Assembly (NCBI GenBank): GCA_039621445.1 | Contig: CP154956.1 | Coordinates: forward strand, 48,279,291-48,343,290 | From: Euglena gracilis | Taxonomy: Eukaryota; Euglenida; Euglenophyceae; Euglenales | Reading direction: 5' to 3' | Length of the DNA stretch: 64,000 nt | Shown: piece after piece, positions 30,901 through 41,875 of the stretch | Layout of the letters: every line of letters begins with the position of its first letter | Numbering within the stretch: position 1 is the stretch's first letter | The notes under the pieces: generated by a model | Seen by the model: only the letters and a program-made list of their open reading frames with translations | Databases searched by the model: none | Told to the model about the DNA's origin: nothing | Translations under genes and position numbers: made by a program

Positions 30901-33900
30901 GTGGGTTTGGGCCAGGGAAAAAAGTTGTGAATCTATGCTCGTGATCCCTGGGGAGATATTTTTATTTTTGGGGGGAAAGCTTTTTCTCGCTTTTTTTCTT
31001 TTCTTTTGAATTTTGTGGACTTGAGTCCAAAAAAATGAGGTGTAAATCCTGCTCTCCCAGGTACTGAATCCAAGGGTCGCTGTTTTGGTCAGTAAAATTC
31101 ACAATTTCAAAATCTCGGGAATGAAGCAACGTGCAAGAAAATGTTCAAAAAATAATTGAAGTTGTGAGAATGCTCAATCGCAAAGAATCCTTTCCGTTTG
31201 CTGGCTAAGAATTGTGAAGTGCAAAATATCTCAAAAATGAAGCAAATCAAGGAAACTGTTGGGGGGGGGGCGTAAAACATTTTTAAAGATATTTTTGATT
31301 TCCCCACAACACCTGAGATATGGACAAAAAATTAAGTCAGCAAGATTTGTGATGGTTTCTGCGTATTGGTTTTTTTGGGGGACAAAAATTGTGAAATTCA
31401 AAACATCTGAAATGAAACAAAACCAAGGAAACAGGCCAGGGCACCTGATTTGAAGCCCTTTAAATACCCTAATGAACAGCATTTTGATTTCCTCGCATCT
31501 CCATGTCGAGCTTGAGTGGGCAATTTATGCCTCCCAAAAGTGCTATCTTTAAGCAGCCTTGAGCTACTGGGCCCCCCAGGAGGAGAGCCCAGCAGTTACG
31601 AGGGGGAGTTCCAATTCAGGCCAAAATTTGAGCATGAGTTTGGCCCAATTTTAGCCTAAATTTTGACCACCCTACCCCAAACCCAAACCCTAGCCATCTT
31701 TTGAACATAGCCGACTTGGTGGGAAGATAGCACACAAAAGCGAAGCCCTGACCCAGAATCATTCGAGTTTAGGCCATGCATCCTCGTGGATCAACAGACC
31801 CACTTCTGAAATTCGGGGGGGATCAACCCCCCCGTTTGATTACTGGGCCCTCCCCCTGGGGTCAGTTGTTAAAAGAAGCCTTCGATTTTTCCTTGGCTCG
31901 AGACATAGGTCAGAACTAGGCTTCTTTTTAAGGAATTTCTATTTCTATGGGCATGCTATGGCTATGGACTTGCTTTAAGGCATTGCTATGGGCAGGCAAG
32001 AGGGGAGTTGGATTTTGGGGTGGGCAGGCTGTAGCACATTCCCCGGTGCCGAAGGCACCGGGGCCGAAATGGCTGGTTTCAAGGGAAAATTGCCTTGTCT
32101 GGCAGGCACCAGGGTCCAAAACCGACCCCCCAGGAGATGTGCCTGCTTTCGACACAAGGCACCTCCCTCCCCCGGGGTTAGTAAAAAGAAGCCTCGGCTG
32201 AACCAAAAAAAAGTGCCAGAACCTTAAACAGAATGACAATATTAATAATACGAAGAAATAAAGTGTGAACAGGGTAATAAGTCGTCGGTCCATTTAAGGC
32301 AAAGATATTAAATTCCCATGGCCATGTGTGGGGGGCGGGCTGTACAAACAGGCTTGGTGGGTGGGGGGCACCACACAAAGAAAAATTCCTTCGGCGCGAA
32401 GGAAAATTTTGATTTGAGGATCGGCAGACCGGGAAATACAGGCAGGCAGGGAGATGGTTGGACGAACTTGGATGCCCCACCCAGGATTGGGGTGAGGGGC
32501 ACCTACCACCCACAGGGCTTTGGGAATTCCCATACATCCTTGGGCTTGGGGTTTGGTTCCATTCCCGCCACTTGCAGGAAGGCCTAGTTGGGTGAACCCA
32601 TTTTGTGTTTCCTCAGGGAGATGCTCAAAATTTTTTGGATTCTTTTTGGCAATTATTTGCCAAAAAGTGCCCAAAGTGGTATTTTGGGCAAATTTTGGGG
32701 TGCAACGCTTTTCGGCGCTTTACAAGAGGGGCCCCTCCCTCCTGGACTGGAGGGTCCAACCCCCCCCCCACCTTGTATCGAACCTTGTCGAGGGCCGACC
32801 CCCCATAGGGTGGAGGGTTGAAGATCTTTTGTTTCCGAGGCTTTTTTTGACATGTATATTTTTTTGTTCAGGTTGAAAAACCTCATCCATTCAAGTGTAT
32901 GACTTTTGGTCATTCACCTCAAGAAGAACGAAAGCTTGCCACAGGTGATTTTCAAGGGACATTGAGCATTTGGTGTGTTGTCACAACGTGTGTTATTGCA
33001 ACCACGTTCTTGTTTGAGTTTGTGTTCTGTTTCCTTCCCGCGGGTATTTTGTATGACTACTAAATGCATTTTCAGAATTCTTTTTATGTTGTGAGCCATT
33101 ATGGCGGGATTACACCGCACAATCCTCCTGTTTCTTAACAGTGGACTGCGAAATGAAATAAGTGGATAATTTTGGAAAGCATTTGCTGAGGCCCCAAATT
33201 TTTCTCCACGGCATTGCCAGAACATGGTTTTGCCGATTTCACCCATTCCACCAGGCTCAATATTTATGTCATCCAGTTTTTTTCAAACCCAATCCCCCTA
33301 CATCTGTATCTTCTTTGACAAGTGTTTTGTTCTGCAAAACAGCTTGATGCCATTTGTTGAAAGAGTTCAAAAATGTAAAATTATTTTTTAGACATCAATA
33401 AATGTGTAGATGGATGGAAAGATAGATATACCGGTAGATAAGTAGACAGATGGTTTGATAAGTAGACAGATAGTTTCCTGCGTGCACACCATTACCGTTT
33501 TTTTTTGTTCAGGGACCTTGAGAATTTTGAGAAACCAGTGTTCAGTGTGAAGGCCCACAAGTCAATTATCAATGGGATTGATGGAGCATTGCACGCTGGA
33601 CCTCCAGAAATTGTGACTGGATCGCGTGATGGTATCACCCAATCATCTATTGTATTCTCCCGGGTTCTTTCTGCCCAGGCATTATCATTTTTAGAGTGAA
33701 TATTTCAAAATTTTTAAAGGTTTTTAAGGAAGGACGGGCCAGAAATCTTAAAAAATTGGGGGGTCAAGTTCGCAGAGATTCCGAAGGATGTGCGGCACCG
33801 GGGCGAGGCGTTTTCTAAAGGTTTAAAGTGTTTGAAAAATTGTAAGAATTTTTAAGGTGTCTATTTTAAGGGCGGTCAAAGGGCCATCTGGTCATCAAAC

Positions 33901-36900
33901 CAACGTCGTCCAAGTTGAAAATCAAAAAGTGAAAAAACACATTTTTTTTTTCAGTTTTTGGGTGGATAGACAACGTTGCAGCGATGCCAGAACGCCTTTT
34001 TTTCCGTAGCTGGCTTGTTTTTGCCGAGATGTTGCGATTTCTTTTTTTCCTAGAAATTCGACGACTTTTCCAGAACGATTTTTTAATGGTTTTTTTTAAG
34101 GCATTTTAGTCAATAAATTTGAAGGCATTTTATAAAGGTTTTTTAAAGTTTTTTTTTCTTTGGGACATAAAAAAAAATCATGCCTGTTTCTGGTCAATCA
34201 TATTTCTCAGTCAGCAGACCCTCCAGCCAGATTGTCCCCGTGGTTCGACCGAGTGAAGTTGGGTTCAGCGACTATTTGTAAATTGTTGCCATTGGGTTTT
34301 GTATAACCCAACAAATTTCTGGCTGAGATCGAGCCGGATGCGCCTTTTTTTCCTGCCAAGCTTCACACACCAGCCCGGGACAGTGAAAATGTGGTTAAAT
34401 GCATCATTTCGAAAGCGCAAAGGGGAATAAGTTGGGACAGGACGAAGATGCCGATGATTTATTTTAAGCTATTTGTGGCTATTTTTGTGGCTATTCTATT
34501 TGAGTTCTGCCAGGAAACGATTTTGGTTTCAAACGATTCTGCATTCTGGGTTTGATTCTCCCCCTTCATGAGGGGGGGGGGCTTTTAGAGTCCAAAAGTC
34601 ACACAATTATGTCTTTTTGGCCTTTTCTTTGCTCCTGGACCACCAAAAGGCACAAAATCAAACTTCCATTTTGTTTTTTTTCTGTGATTTTTTTTGTTGA
34701 GTTTAGGGGGGTGTTTTTGCATCACGTTCCTTGCTGTTGCTTCCCTCCTCGTGTTAATTGTTTTCTTTTGAGTTTTCGACCCCAGGTGGGGGATCATAAG
34801 AGGGGGCAGTTGTTATGGGGTGGGTGAACCGTTCAACAATCCCCAATTGGGAACCCCCATTCAGTTATGCATGACTGTGAAACATTTTTTCTCAATAAAT
34901 AATTCAAATATACACCCAAACAAGTTTTTTTTTAATAAAACCCTGCAGAGCAAATGCAGTATCCAATTTCATTTCAGAGAGCTGTATGCATCTGAGCAGG
35001 GGGCTACTCCTGACGTCCCTCTGCAGGGTCCATCAAAGTCTGGGACGCCCGACAAAGTGAGAAACCGGTGGCAGTCCTTGAGCCGGCCAGCCAGGACACC
35101 GCCCGGGACTGCTGGTGTGTGGGCTTTGGCAACTCCTACAGCAAGCCAGAGCGCGTCGTGGCGGCTGGGTACGACAACGGCGACTTGAAACTGTTTGATT
35201 TGAGGTGCGGCCGTGTGTTTTGATTTGTTTTCTCAATCAGATATTTTGTATTTAAAATCATTTTTGAATATCAAATGAAACACGAGTCACATAAACCTGA
35301 ATGTAATCCGAACTTTTGTGGAATGAGGTGTCCGGGGTTTTCTGACGGCTATTCAACAAAGAAAGATGGTGCCATGTTTCTCTCGCTGTAATTGTGTTTT
35401 GCCAAAATGTGTTTGAAATATAGCCGTGAGCAGGGGATTTCTTAAGCTGGAGGGTACCCTACCCCTGGGGGGGGGTCCAGCCAGCCAGCAGCTCAAATCC
35501 AGCCAGCAGCCCAAATTCGGGCTGGGAGCCCCCCCCCCCCCGGGGTGTCGAGTGAAATAAAGTCGGGTCCAGCCCGGCCGGAGGCCGGGCCAGCTGGCCG
35601 AAGGCTGGCCAGCCAACTGAGCTGCCCAGGTCACCCAGCCGAAGACTGGCCAGCCAACTGAGCTGCCCAGGTCACCTATCCCTGCATTTTTTTCCCCTCA
35701 CCACAGCTTCCTCCGTCACAGCCCCCCAGCCTTGATCTAGCTCCATCCACCAAAATGTCGAAAATGGCAATTTTTTTAAAGAAAATTTTGTTTTTCACCG
35801 ACCCAGCTCAGCCCAGCCCGCTCCAGCCCCAGACCCCCCCCCCGTCCTCCCCTACCCCCCGGGGGGGGGGGGTCCAGCCAGCGGCTCGTTTCCAGCCAGC
35901 AGTCTTTTTGCCAGCCGGAGGCTGGACCCCCCCCCGGGGTCTTTAAAAGAAATCCCCTGGCCGTGAGTTAGAGTACAGCGAACCACCCTTCATAAAATGA
36001 AAACCCAACACCATGCTTGTTTCGCAATCTAAACACGTTTATCTTATGATACATTCATTGAAGGAAATTGTCTGAGACATGAAAATCTGCACAATCTCTT
36101 TTTTTGAGGTGGAGTCAACGTCGAATCGTTTTTTGTCAGCTAAATATTGTTCTTCTTCACAATTGGCATCTTTGGTGAACGTGATTTGTGGAAATGTTCA
36201 AAGATTTCCCAATAGAGGAGGAATTTTTCAGGCAATGGAGCTTCAAAAGAACATCACCCCCCCATTTTTGTCCTTTTCCAAATTGATGCTATTCAAATGT
36301 TTCTGCTTCGTATTGAAATATTTTGTGCAGAAATTAACCTGACTGAATTCTTTGGTTCTTGAGCTTTTTTTGTGTAATTGATTTTCAAGTTGATTTTTTG
36401 AAAAGCTGAATTGAGCAGGATGATTGGAGAAGGAAAGAATTGCTGAAATAAAAAACCTGTAATCTCAAAAATATTTTCTCCCATTGGCGAGGATCTTTTT
36501 CCAAAAATTTGTTGTGTTGTTCATATCTCAAATTTCAATAAGAAAAATGCATTTTTTCGATATTCTTTTTTATTCAGAGTAACGCTTGAGAGTTGAACCC
36601 GTCCCCACCGACTTGTAACACGATAAAGTGCTTGGTGGGTGCCGCGATGCCACGGTTTCCGCAGGACAATGACGATGCGGTGGCAGACCAACATCAGCAA
36701 CGGAGTCTGCAGTGTGCAGTTCGATCGGCCAGACATCGAAATGAACAAGCTGCACGTGACAACGCTGGAGGGCCGGCATGCCTCCCAAGCACAACGCCTG
36801 GGAATCAATTGTTGCTTTTCCTGACGTCCCGTATTTGGTTTTTCTGACGGTTACAGTCCGCACCCACTGCAGGGTCCGGGTGTACGACATGCGAACGTTC

Positions 36901-37872
36901 CACCCAACGATTGGGTACAGCCACGTGGAGGAGCGGATGCACCCCGGCACCGTGTGGACTGGGGCGGTGTGCCATTATTGGGCTGGGCAGAGCGGTGTCT
37001 TCCAAACCCTACAATCATGTAGTCACTGGCTGGCCACCCCTCCAGGTGGGTGGCCGTTTTTTTTTTCAGGATCGATTAGATTTTCAAACCCTTTCCCGAA
37101 CCCGATTTGAAGTTCTTGGCCTGTTTTGGGTACCACCTGGGTGGGTCCATCTGCCTGCCAGCTGGACCCCCCCACATGGACCTTGTTTTCGAGCCGGCCC
37201 ACAGGACTCCGGGGGGATCTTCGAAAAACCCCCTGAGCCCACCCCCACTGCGGCATTGTGGAAAACAATGCATGGCTCTGGGCTCAAGTAAGCACCCAGG
37301 TCAGCTGGGGGGTTGAAATTGTCAGCCTTTTTGCCATTCTTCGGCGGCGACAATGGGCAATTTAAATACCAATCTGTTCCGTGAGCTCTCCTCCCTGTGA
37401 CCTCCTTCCCTACACAAACGGTTTTGCTGGCCATGCTTCCGGAAGAGACTTGTCGTTTTGCCTGGATGGTTGGTCTGGGTCTCTGCAGCCGCTGCCGCAG
37501 AACCGCGACGTGTACATGTCTTGTGCCAACGGAGAGCTGGCCCTGCACCGCTACAACTACCCGGCACAGAGGGCGGTGGCGGTGTGACTGTGCATCTTTT
37601 CATCAGTTCATCTTTTCCAATGCGCCTTCCTCTGGCATTGCTTCTCTGTCTGTGTCTTACCACGTATGACTCTTCAGGATCATGAAGGCATTAAGAAGGG
37701 CGTGCCAGGGAAACTGGAGACCTTGAACAAAGTGTCGCTTTCGTCACAGCCTATTTGTTCTTTTGACTGGAACAGGTTTGTTTGCACCAGGAGCATATTT
37801 GCTTGTGGATGTGTGCATGTGTTTGAAATGACATGGGTCGAGTTGTAATTGTGTTTGTGGCATGTAGATAGC

Positions 37873-37903
<31 letters not shown>

Positions 37904-39624
37904 TGTGGAATCAGAATATTCTGCTTCTTTTCTTCATGTTGTTTTCCCCATCTTTCTGTTTCTTGGCGTCATTTTTGTTTTTGGCGTCATTTCCAACCCC
38001 ACCCAGTTTAACCCCTCCCCCCAACACATTGCTTCCCCACCCAACACAGAGCACCCTGGCTTTATGTTTGAGTGGAATTTCAAAGACCCAAAGGGGGATT
38101 TTTTATATTGGGGGGAATGCTTTGAGATACTTGGGTTAAAACAGGAGAATTGGATCTGGAAAATATTTGTTTGGAAAATTTGCTGTGAAGAAGTTCGTTC
38201 GAATGTGTTGCAAATTTGGCCGAGGCCATACGCCCGAAAATGTTCTAAGTTGCCATCAAAATGGCTGAAATCGAAATGAAAAGTTTCCGAAAGGACCAAA
38301 AGGAAGCAAGTCTGCCGGTTTGATCGATGGAGGCTCCCGCTGAGCTGTTGAAAGTTCATGTTTTCTTTTCTCTTGGGAACTCCTCCGTAGTATTCCAGGG
38401 ATGATGCTTTGCTAGGGACATGGAGGTATTCATTTGGCAAAGAAAGCCCCCCTCCCCTAGTTTCTTTAGCCCCAATCCCCCCTCTAGATACACCCCCAAC
38501 GTAATGGCCACCCCTTATGGTTGGTCTATTTTTCTTGAACCCTTTCAGTCCAGTGTTCTCCGAGCTTTTTTTGTCAAGAATTTGCAATAGAACCGTCGAG
38601 CCGCTCTCCTCCCTCTCATTCATAACGACCCCCTCTCTTTATTGGGGATGTCCCACCAAAGTGAGAAATGCACAAACTCGTTTCCAGAGTACTAAGCAAG
38701 CATGGGTTATGTACTGGGGGGGGTCTGGGACCCCCTGGAACCAGTTTTTCTTCTTCTCCTGCGCTTTGTACTGGAAAGCTTGTGTTTTTATCATCTGTTT
38801 TTTGTCAATACGTCGAAAAATACCTGAGAACGCAATCCCTTGGGTGAACTTTCTGAAGCCTCTCCAAAAAAACAATACGGGGGCTCCGTTCTTGCCCTAG
38901 GGGAAAGAACGCGCGGTTCTTCTCTCTGCGCCGTTCTTTCCCTAGGGGGTCGCCCCCCTCTCCCCCTTCCCTCTGGGGAGTCCGGGGCTCCCCCTCCCCT
39001 CTCATTTATTTCCCTGCCCATGGCAGAAGTGTATAGACAAAATGCTGAAGCTGAATTTTCAGCACACACAAAACAAAATGGAAATCCTTTTCGGAAAGGG
39101 GCAGACCTGAAGGAGCCTGCCATGCTCATCAATTATTTTTTTGTCGGCAGAATTTTTTGATGCTGAACTAAGATGATTACCAATTACAACCTTTCCCAAA
39201 TCCCCCACCATTTCGAATGACACCTTCTGGCACACAGTTACATCAAGACCTGTTTTTATATTCAGGGTGGGATCAGGGATTTCGTATGGACAGGGACAAA
39301 GCTTTTATGTTTGGGCAATGTACAGGCGTTTCAGGCGCCTTTGTCCCCCAGGAGCTTCATGGCCAGATCTGCCTATTTTGTTTTGGGTTTTGGCACTGAA
39401 TGCAAAGAATCACTGAATTATGCATGAGCGTGATGACGAGGACCATTTTCTGATGTGTCGCTTTCTCTCACCTCCGGTGCCGCAGTTGGAAGGGCAGGAT
39501 TTGGGTGCGCCGCAGCTAGCCAGTGCGCCTCTTCCTCAGGTCCCGCCTCGGCCTGGCCTGCATGGCCCTCTTTGACCAAACCCTGCGGGTCGTCATCGTC
39601 ACAAAGCTGGAGCTGCTTGGATGA
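24262..39624 (+). CDS. DNAAF10: WDR92/DNAAF10-like WD-repeat protein (gene span, introns included)
   Basis: WDR92 is a seven-bladed WD40 adaptor that works with R2TP-type chaperones in cytoplasmic pre-assembly of axonemal dynein arms. Nine exons are recognised. Joined, they give diagnostic stretches in family order: [126 protein letters not shown] and [13 protein letters not shown]. Intron phases agree at every junction from the second recognised exon to the stop (1/1, 2/2 and so on). The spliced segments have the same lengths as the animal protein at four junctions I checked. The Met at 24262 is the nearest in-frame start; an upstream Met at 24220 is also open. A short segment (about 20 residues, the GTGxIxxYE region) is missing between the first two exons, so at least one small exon in the 8.4-kb intron is unplaced. 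The GGAG-TIR element at 23711-24126 ends only 135 bp upstream. Identity is secure; the 5' structure is not. Confidence 0.93.
24939..24989. repeat. Poly-T tract (about 50 bp) in WDR92 intron 1
   Basis: Almost pure T run. It is adjacent to TTTTTGCATC repeats. Confidence 0.95.
25780..25993. repeat. GGCCCGGCC-rich repeat with 57-bp tandem duplication
   Basis: Two consecutive copies of a unit containing GCCTGGCCCGTACCAGCCGG and GGCTGCATGGCCCGGCCC (25879-25935 and 25936-25993). It lies just upstream of the 26.15-kb recombinase-related pseudogene. Confidence 0.88.
26152..26891 (+). pseudogene. Recombinase-related pseudogene within WDR92 intron 1
   Basis: ATG 26152 opens 174 codons: [60 protein letters not shown], stop at 26674. 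After a frameshift the next open frame (26679) reads [54 protein letters not shown]. This aligns with the start of the catalytic domain of the 14-16 kb copy, including the box-I Arg. The rest of the catalytic domain and the PHD finger are missing. Confidence 0.75.
27000..27230. repeat. GGACTTTGTCC hairpins
   Basis: Five or six copies of GGACTTTGTCC/GGACAAAGTCC, including a near-perfect hairpin (arms 27159-27190 and 27194-27221, loop TTC). Confidence 0.88.
27290..27500. repeat. Dispersed AACCGGGAGGCCAAAAAAAG repeat
   Basis: Same family as at 9.3, 48.1 and 52.9 kb. Confidence 0.65.
27983..28098. repeat. Palindrome built from CAGAACGCCGGTTCGGGC
   Basis: About 55-bp arms with one mismatch (GGATCGGG against GGTTCGGG), each arm itself a double copy of the GCCGGTTCGGGCGTGAAGCC module; further single copies at 28124-28150 and 28785-28830 and a relative at 180-215. 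Confidence 0.92.
28240..28600. repeat. Degenerate repeats with ATCGAAAGCTCTTCTCAAGGGC
   Basis: Three divergent units of about 140 bp, with a relative at 54580-54620. Non-coding, WDR92 intron 1. Confidence 0.65.
29331..29515. repeat. GGTTCGGCACGTCTGACGAG repeat, copy 2 (inverted)
   Basis: Complement of 9665-9900 in the same block order; in WDR92 intron 1. Confidence 0.85.
30512..30562 (+). CDS. Tentative small WDR92-like exon 2
   Basis: The frame reads [13 protein letters not shown] followed by GGTACC. This resembles the missing GTG-x-I-x-x-YE segment of the family (T-G then hydrophobic, Lys, hydrophobic, Tyr). Against it: there is no AG acceptor close upstream in the right phase, and another small exon would still be needed to reach the exon at 32872. 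Treat it as a lead only. Confidence 0.25.
30765..30915. repeat. C/G runs and GGGTGGGT repeats
   Basis: C run, G run, then (GGGTGGGT)n on the + strand, a strong G-quadruplex candidate within intron 1. Confidence 0.85.
31100..32300. repeat. Gene-free intron stretch with ATCTCAAAAATG-type repeats
   Basis: Repeats CAAAATATCTCAAAAATGAA GCAAATCAAGGAAAC with relatives at 42.2-42.7, 47.9, 53.7 and 56.9-57.5 kb, then G/C-box elements (31570-32170). Confidence 0.55.
32872..32972 (+). CDS. DNAAF10: WDR92-like exon (blade 1-2)
   Basis: After TTTTTGTTCAG the exon reads [20 protein letters not shown] then [14 protein letters not shown], the family EKxxPIKCGTFG...LATGDF motif. It starts in phase 0 and ends inside the Trp codon at donor TTG|GTGTGT. 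Confidence 0.93.
33405..33478. repeat. GATA/GATG microsatellite
   Basis: (GATG/GATA)n with AAGTAGACAGATGG tandem pair, in the intron before the 33.5-kb exon. Confidence 0.85.
33513..33631 (+). CDS. DNAAF10: WDR92-like exon (blade 2)
   Basis: The exon completes the split Trp codon, then reads [20 protein letters not shown] and ends [11 protein letters not shown] plus one base. Acceptor TTGTTCAG|G, donor ATG|GTATCA. Its 119 bases fit one completing base, 39 codons and one carry-over base. Confidence 0.95.
35027..35204 (+). CDS. DNAAF10: WDR92-like exon (blade 3)
   Basis: Encodes [15 protein letters not shown]... [19 protein letters not shown] and [14 protein letters not shown]. Acceptor CTCTGCAG|G, donor TTGAG|GTGCGG. 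Its 178 bases are 2 + 58 codons + 2, in phase with both neighbours. Confidence 0.96.
35431..35959. mobile_element. CAGGG-type hAT-like MITE in a WDR92 intron
   Basis: Perfect 13-bp inverted ends CAGGGGATTTCTT, exact 8-bp duplication GCCGTGAG at 35423-35430 and 35960-35967. The interior is rich in CCAGCCAGCAGC and GGCCGGGCCAGC motifs. CAGGG termini with an 8-bp duplication are the classic hAT signature. It lies in the intron between the 35.0-kb and 36.7-kb exons. Confidence 0.95.
36665..36775 (+). CDS. DNAAF10: WDR92-like exon (blade 4), followed by a GC donor
   Basis: Encodes [20 protein letters not shown] then [16 protein letters not shown]. Acceptor TTTCCGCAG|G. The only donor that preserves phase and length against the next exon is GGCCG|GCATGC at 36776, giving [10 protein letters not shown] where animals have EGK-FHVFDMR. 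Confidence 0.93.
36873..36966 (+). CDS. DNAAF10: WDR92-like exon (blade 4-5)
   Basis: Encodes [20 protein letters not shown] then [11 protein letters not shown]. Acceptor CCACTGCAG|G, donor GGGCG|GTGTGC. The 97-bp intron before it is the shortest one I place in this gene. Confidence 0.94.
37489..37581 (+). CDS. DNAAF10: WDR92-like exon (blade 5-6)
   Basis: Encodes [20 protein letters not shown] then [11 protein letters not shown], phase 0 at both ends. Acceptor TCTCTGCAG|C, donor TGGCG|GTGTGA. It aligns to the family LPQNRELFLT...YEYP segment. Confidence 0.93.
37678..37775 (+). CDS. DNAAF10: WDR92-like exon (blade 6-7)
   Basis: Encodes [20 protein letters not shown] then [12 protein letters not shown] plus two bases. 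Acceptor GACTCTTCAG|G, donor AACAG|GTTTGT. It matches the family EGIEMGV...LSTQPISSLDW segment. Confidence 0.94.
37871..37899. repeat. (GA)n microsatellite
   Basis: About 14 GA units in the last WDR92-like intron. Confidence 0.95.
39540..39624 (+). CDS. DNAAF10: WDR92-like terminal exon with stop
   Basis: After CTTCCTCAG the exon completes Arg and reads [27 protein letters not shown] then TGA. The family ends FDQTVRVLIVTKLN..., so the C-terminus is normal in length. The intron before it is 1.76 kb. Confidence 0.94.
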
Positions 39625-40760
39625 GACAGTCTCCAGATGGGACCCGGCCTCTGTCAACTCCACTTTCGGGAGCACAGGGGCTTTCCTGTGCATGTCGCCT
39701 GTCAACGTTGCAATGTTCAGACTCTGGCACTCTCTGCAAGCCACTTTTCTTCCCCTTTATGGCTGACCACCAATCTGACGCCTGAACCTGACGTGCCGAC
39801 ACAGCTTGTTGTCCATGTTGCCCACCAGCTTCGCTGCCAGTGGTAATATGGTTTAAACGTTAGGAAGACCTCTGACCGATCCAAGACGTCTCTTCCAGGA
39901 AAAACTTGCCATTGATGGTTGGCAGAGATATTGCACTGGATACAAAACTCCCTCAATTGAACGGAACTGCAAGGGTGGTCCAGGGTTGTTGAGAAAAAAG
40001 CAGAATTAGAGAAGGAGGGAGAATTGCAAAGACTCGTCAAATTACGTTGATGCGCAACTCACATTCAAATCACACGAAGAAGTTTGATCCGAGGAAATTT
40101 TTATTTAAAACTGCTTTTGTTCCACCATCCAGATCCATTATTTCCATTCTGATAACAGCAACTTAGCAGTTTGATTCCGCCAATCCCAGTGTTTCTTAGG
40201 GTCAGATCTTTTTTTTGACATTATACACAATACACACAAAAACACAGACAAAAATGAGTATGTAAGTATGCATAATTTTAAATTTACATATGTATATGTT
40301 AAATATACATACTTAGCAGCCTCACTCCTCTTGGTTGGGCGGGGGGGGGCAAGTAGAGTGACCAGGGGGGTCAAATTTTTTTTTACTGTTATTGATGGAA
40401 AAGGGTTTCGGTTAAGAGTTCGGCTTTACTTTTGACCTAATTTGTACACCTATCACTATTCTATAAGTTAGGCCTAAAGTCAAGCCTAAGCCTAACTCCT
40501 AACCCTCACCCAATTCCATCAATAACTCAAAACTTTCCGCAGGCCCAATGGGGGGGCAGCCGGCCTTTTTCAGCCAACCCAAGTTTTACAGCCTCTGAGC
40601 TGGACCGCCCCCCCCCCCTTGGGGTCGTTGAAAGACACCCAACACATGAGTTTTTTTTTTGCCCTGGTGATCTCAGTCTTGCAAGACAGCCGCATCTTTT
40701 TGAAGCGTAATGGGAACACACAGTTTGCAGCTTGGGCTTAAACGGGGGGGGGAATGTGTT
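39625..40760. other. WDR92 3' flank; no gene recognised
   Basis: Unique-looking to about 40.1 kb, then a short TTAGGCCTAA/CCTAACCC telomere-like stretch (40430-40512) and a repeat shared with 45.54-45.62 kb (GGGGTCGTTGA). Confidence 0.5.
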
Positions 40761-40762
40761 TC

Positions 40763-41163
40763 GCATTTTTTTTTCGCATTTTTTTGCAGATTTTTTTTCA
40801 AAATTTCCAAAAATGCGCATTTTTTGTGCATATTTTTTCGCATTTTTGCACATTTTTTTCGATTTCTTTCCCGTTTCCATTTTTGGCTTTTCGGTGCATT
40901 TTTCCTGATTACCCCATTTTTTCGCCATTTTTTTTGACCATTTTTGACCATTTTTGCAATTTTTGCATTCTTTTGCAATCTTGTAAAATTTTTGGAACTT
41001 ATACTTTCCGCATAATTCCATACAATTGTTGTAAATTTGGTGCTATTTTTGTATTTTTGGGCAATTTCTCAGAATTTGCACATTTTGCACATTTTTTCCA
41101 AAAATGCTCATTTTTTGCCATTTTTTGTGCATTTTTTGCGCATTTTTGTCGCATTTTTTTTTA
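40763..41163. repeat. (GCATTTTTT)n degenerate repeat
   Basis: About 40 imperfect 9-12 bp units on the + strand. Phe/His/Cys-rich frames here are artefacts. Confidence 0.85.
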
Positions 41164-41204
41164 AGCCAACTGGCGCATTTCCCCCTGCTTATATTTCTTT
41201 TCCA

Positions 41205-41593
41205 GTTCCAAGCCCTGTGGAGGATGAAAAAAGGTTGTTTGATCATTCTGGAGCTGGTGGGCAAATATAACGAGTTTTTACTTCCCATTCATTTCACCTC
41301 ACTGTGTGTGTCATATGTTGCATCCTGTGTCCTGCTGTTTTATGGTTGCTCGTGGTTGGTCATTTTTGCCCCGTCCCACGCGGTGTACCCCTTCTCTCCC
41401 GACTTCCCCAACTTCCCAATCAGTCCATGAACCCAACAGTGGGATTTCCCAAAATTCTAGCTCATGGTGTGCGGAGCACTTTTGAGGACTCGGGATAGAG
41501 AAGGAATCGAGGAAAATGAGTGGAGACCTTTTTTGATAGGTATTTCAGGCTGCAATATGGCGTATGTCTGGGATCTCAACAAGGCATACGAGT
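41205..41593 (+). CDS. Possible two-exon tail of an unrecognised WD-like protein
   Basis: After TTTTCCAG the frame reads VPSPVEDEKRLFDHSGAG. After an intron from GCTG|GTGGGC to TATTTCAG it continues GCNMAYVWDLNKAYE then TGA. The VWDLNK ending resembles a WD-repeat strand. The two pieces join in phase, but no upstream exons or homologue are recognised. Confidence 0.3.
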
Positions 41594-41798
41594 GAAGTTA
41601 CGGCTACTGCAAAAACCCTTAAAAATGACAGCACGTCGGGTACTTTGGGGCCGTGCCACCAGGGTGTTTTTTAACGACCCCCTGACGATTTAAGGAACCA
41701 TTTTTGAGGTATTTTAATAATTTCGATTTCTGAAACCAAAAAGGATTAAAATGGGATGTATCAGGGGCCAGGGGGTATATACCATACCCCCCCCCCCC

Positions 41799-41850
41799 GA
41801 GCTGTTCCCGTCCCCGGGACCCTTTACAGCCCAATGGGAACAGCACGGGG
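41799..41850. repeat. Short dispersed inverted repeat, copy 2
   Basis: Reverse complement of the unit at 36-92, about 40 kb away, with three differences in about 50 bases. Confidence 0.85.
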
Positions 41851-41875
41851 GGGGACAGCTTGGAGGGCATTGTTT

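Noticed and set aside
36805-37548. Minus-strand frames over the WDR92-like exons
   Set aside because: Antisense shadows of recognised exons.
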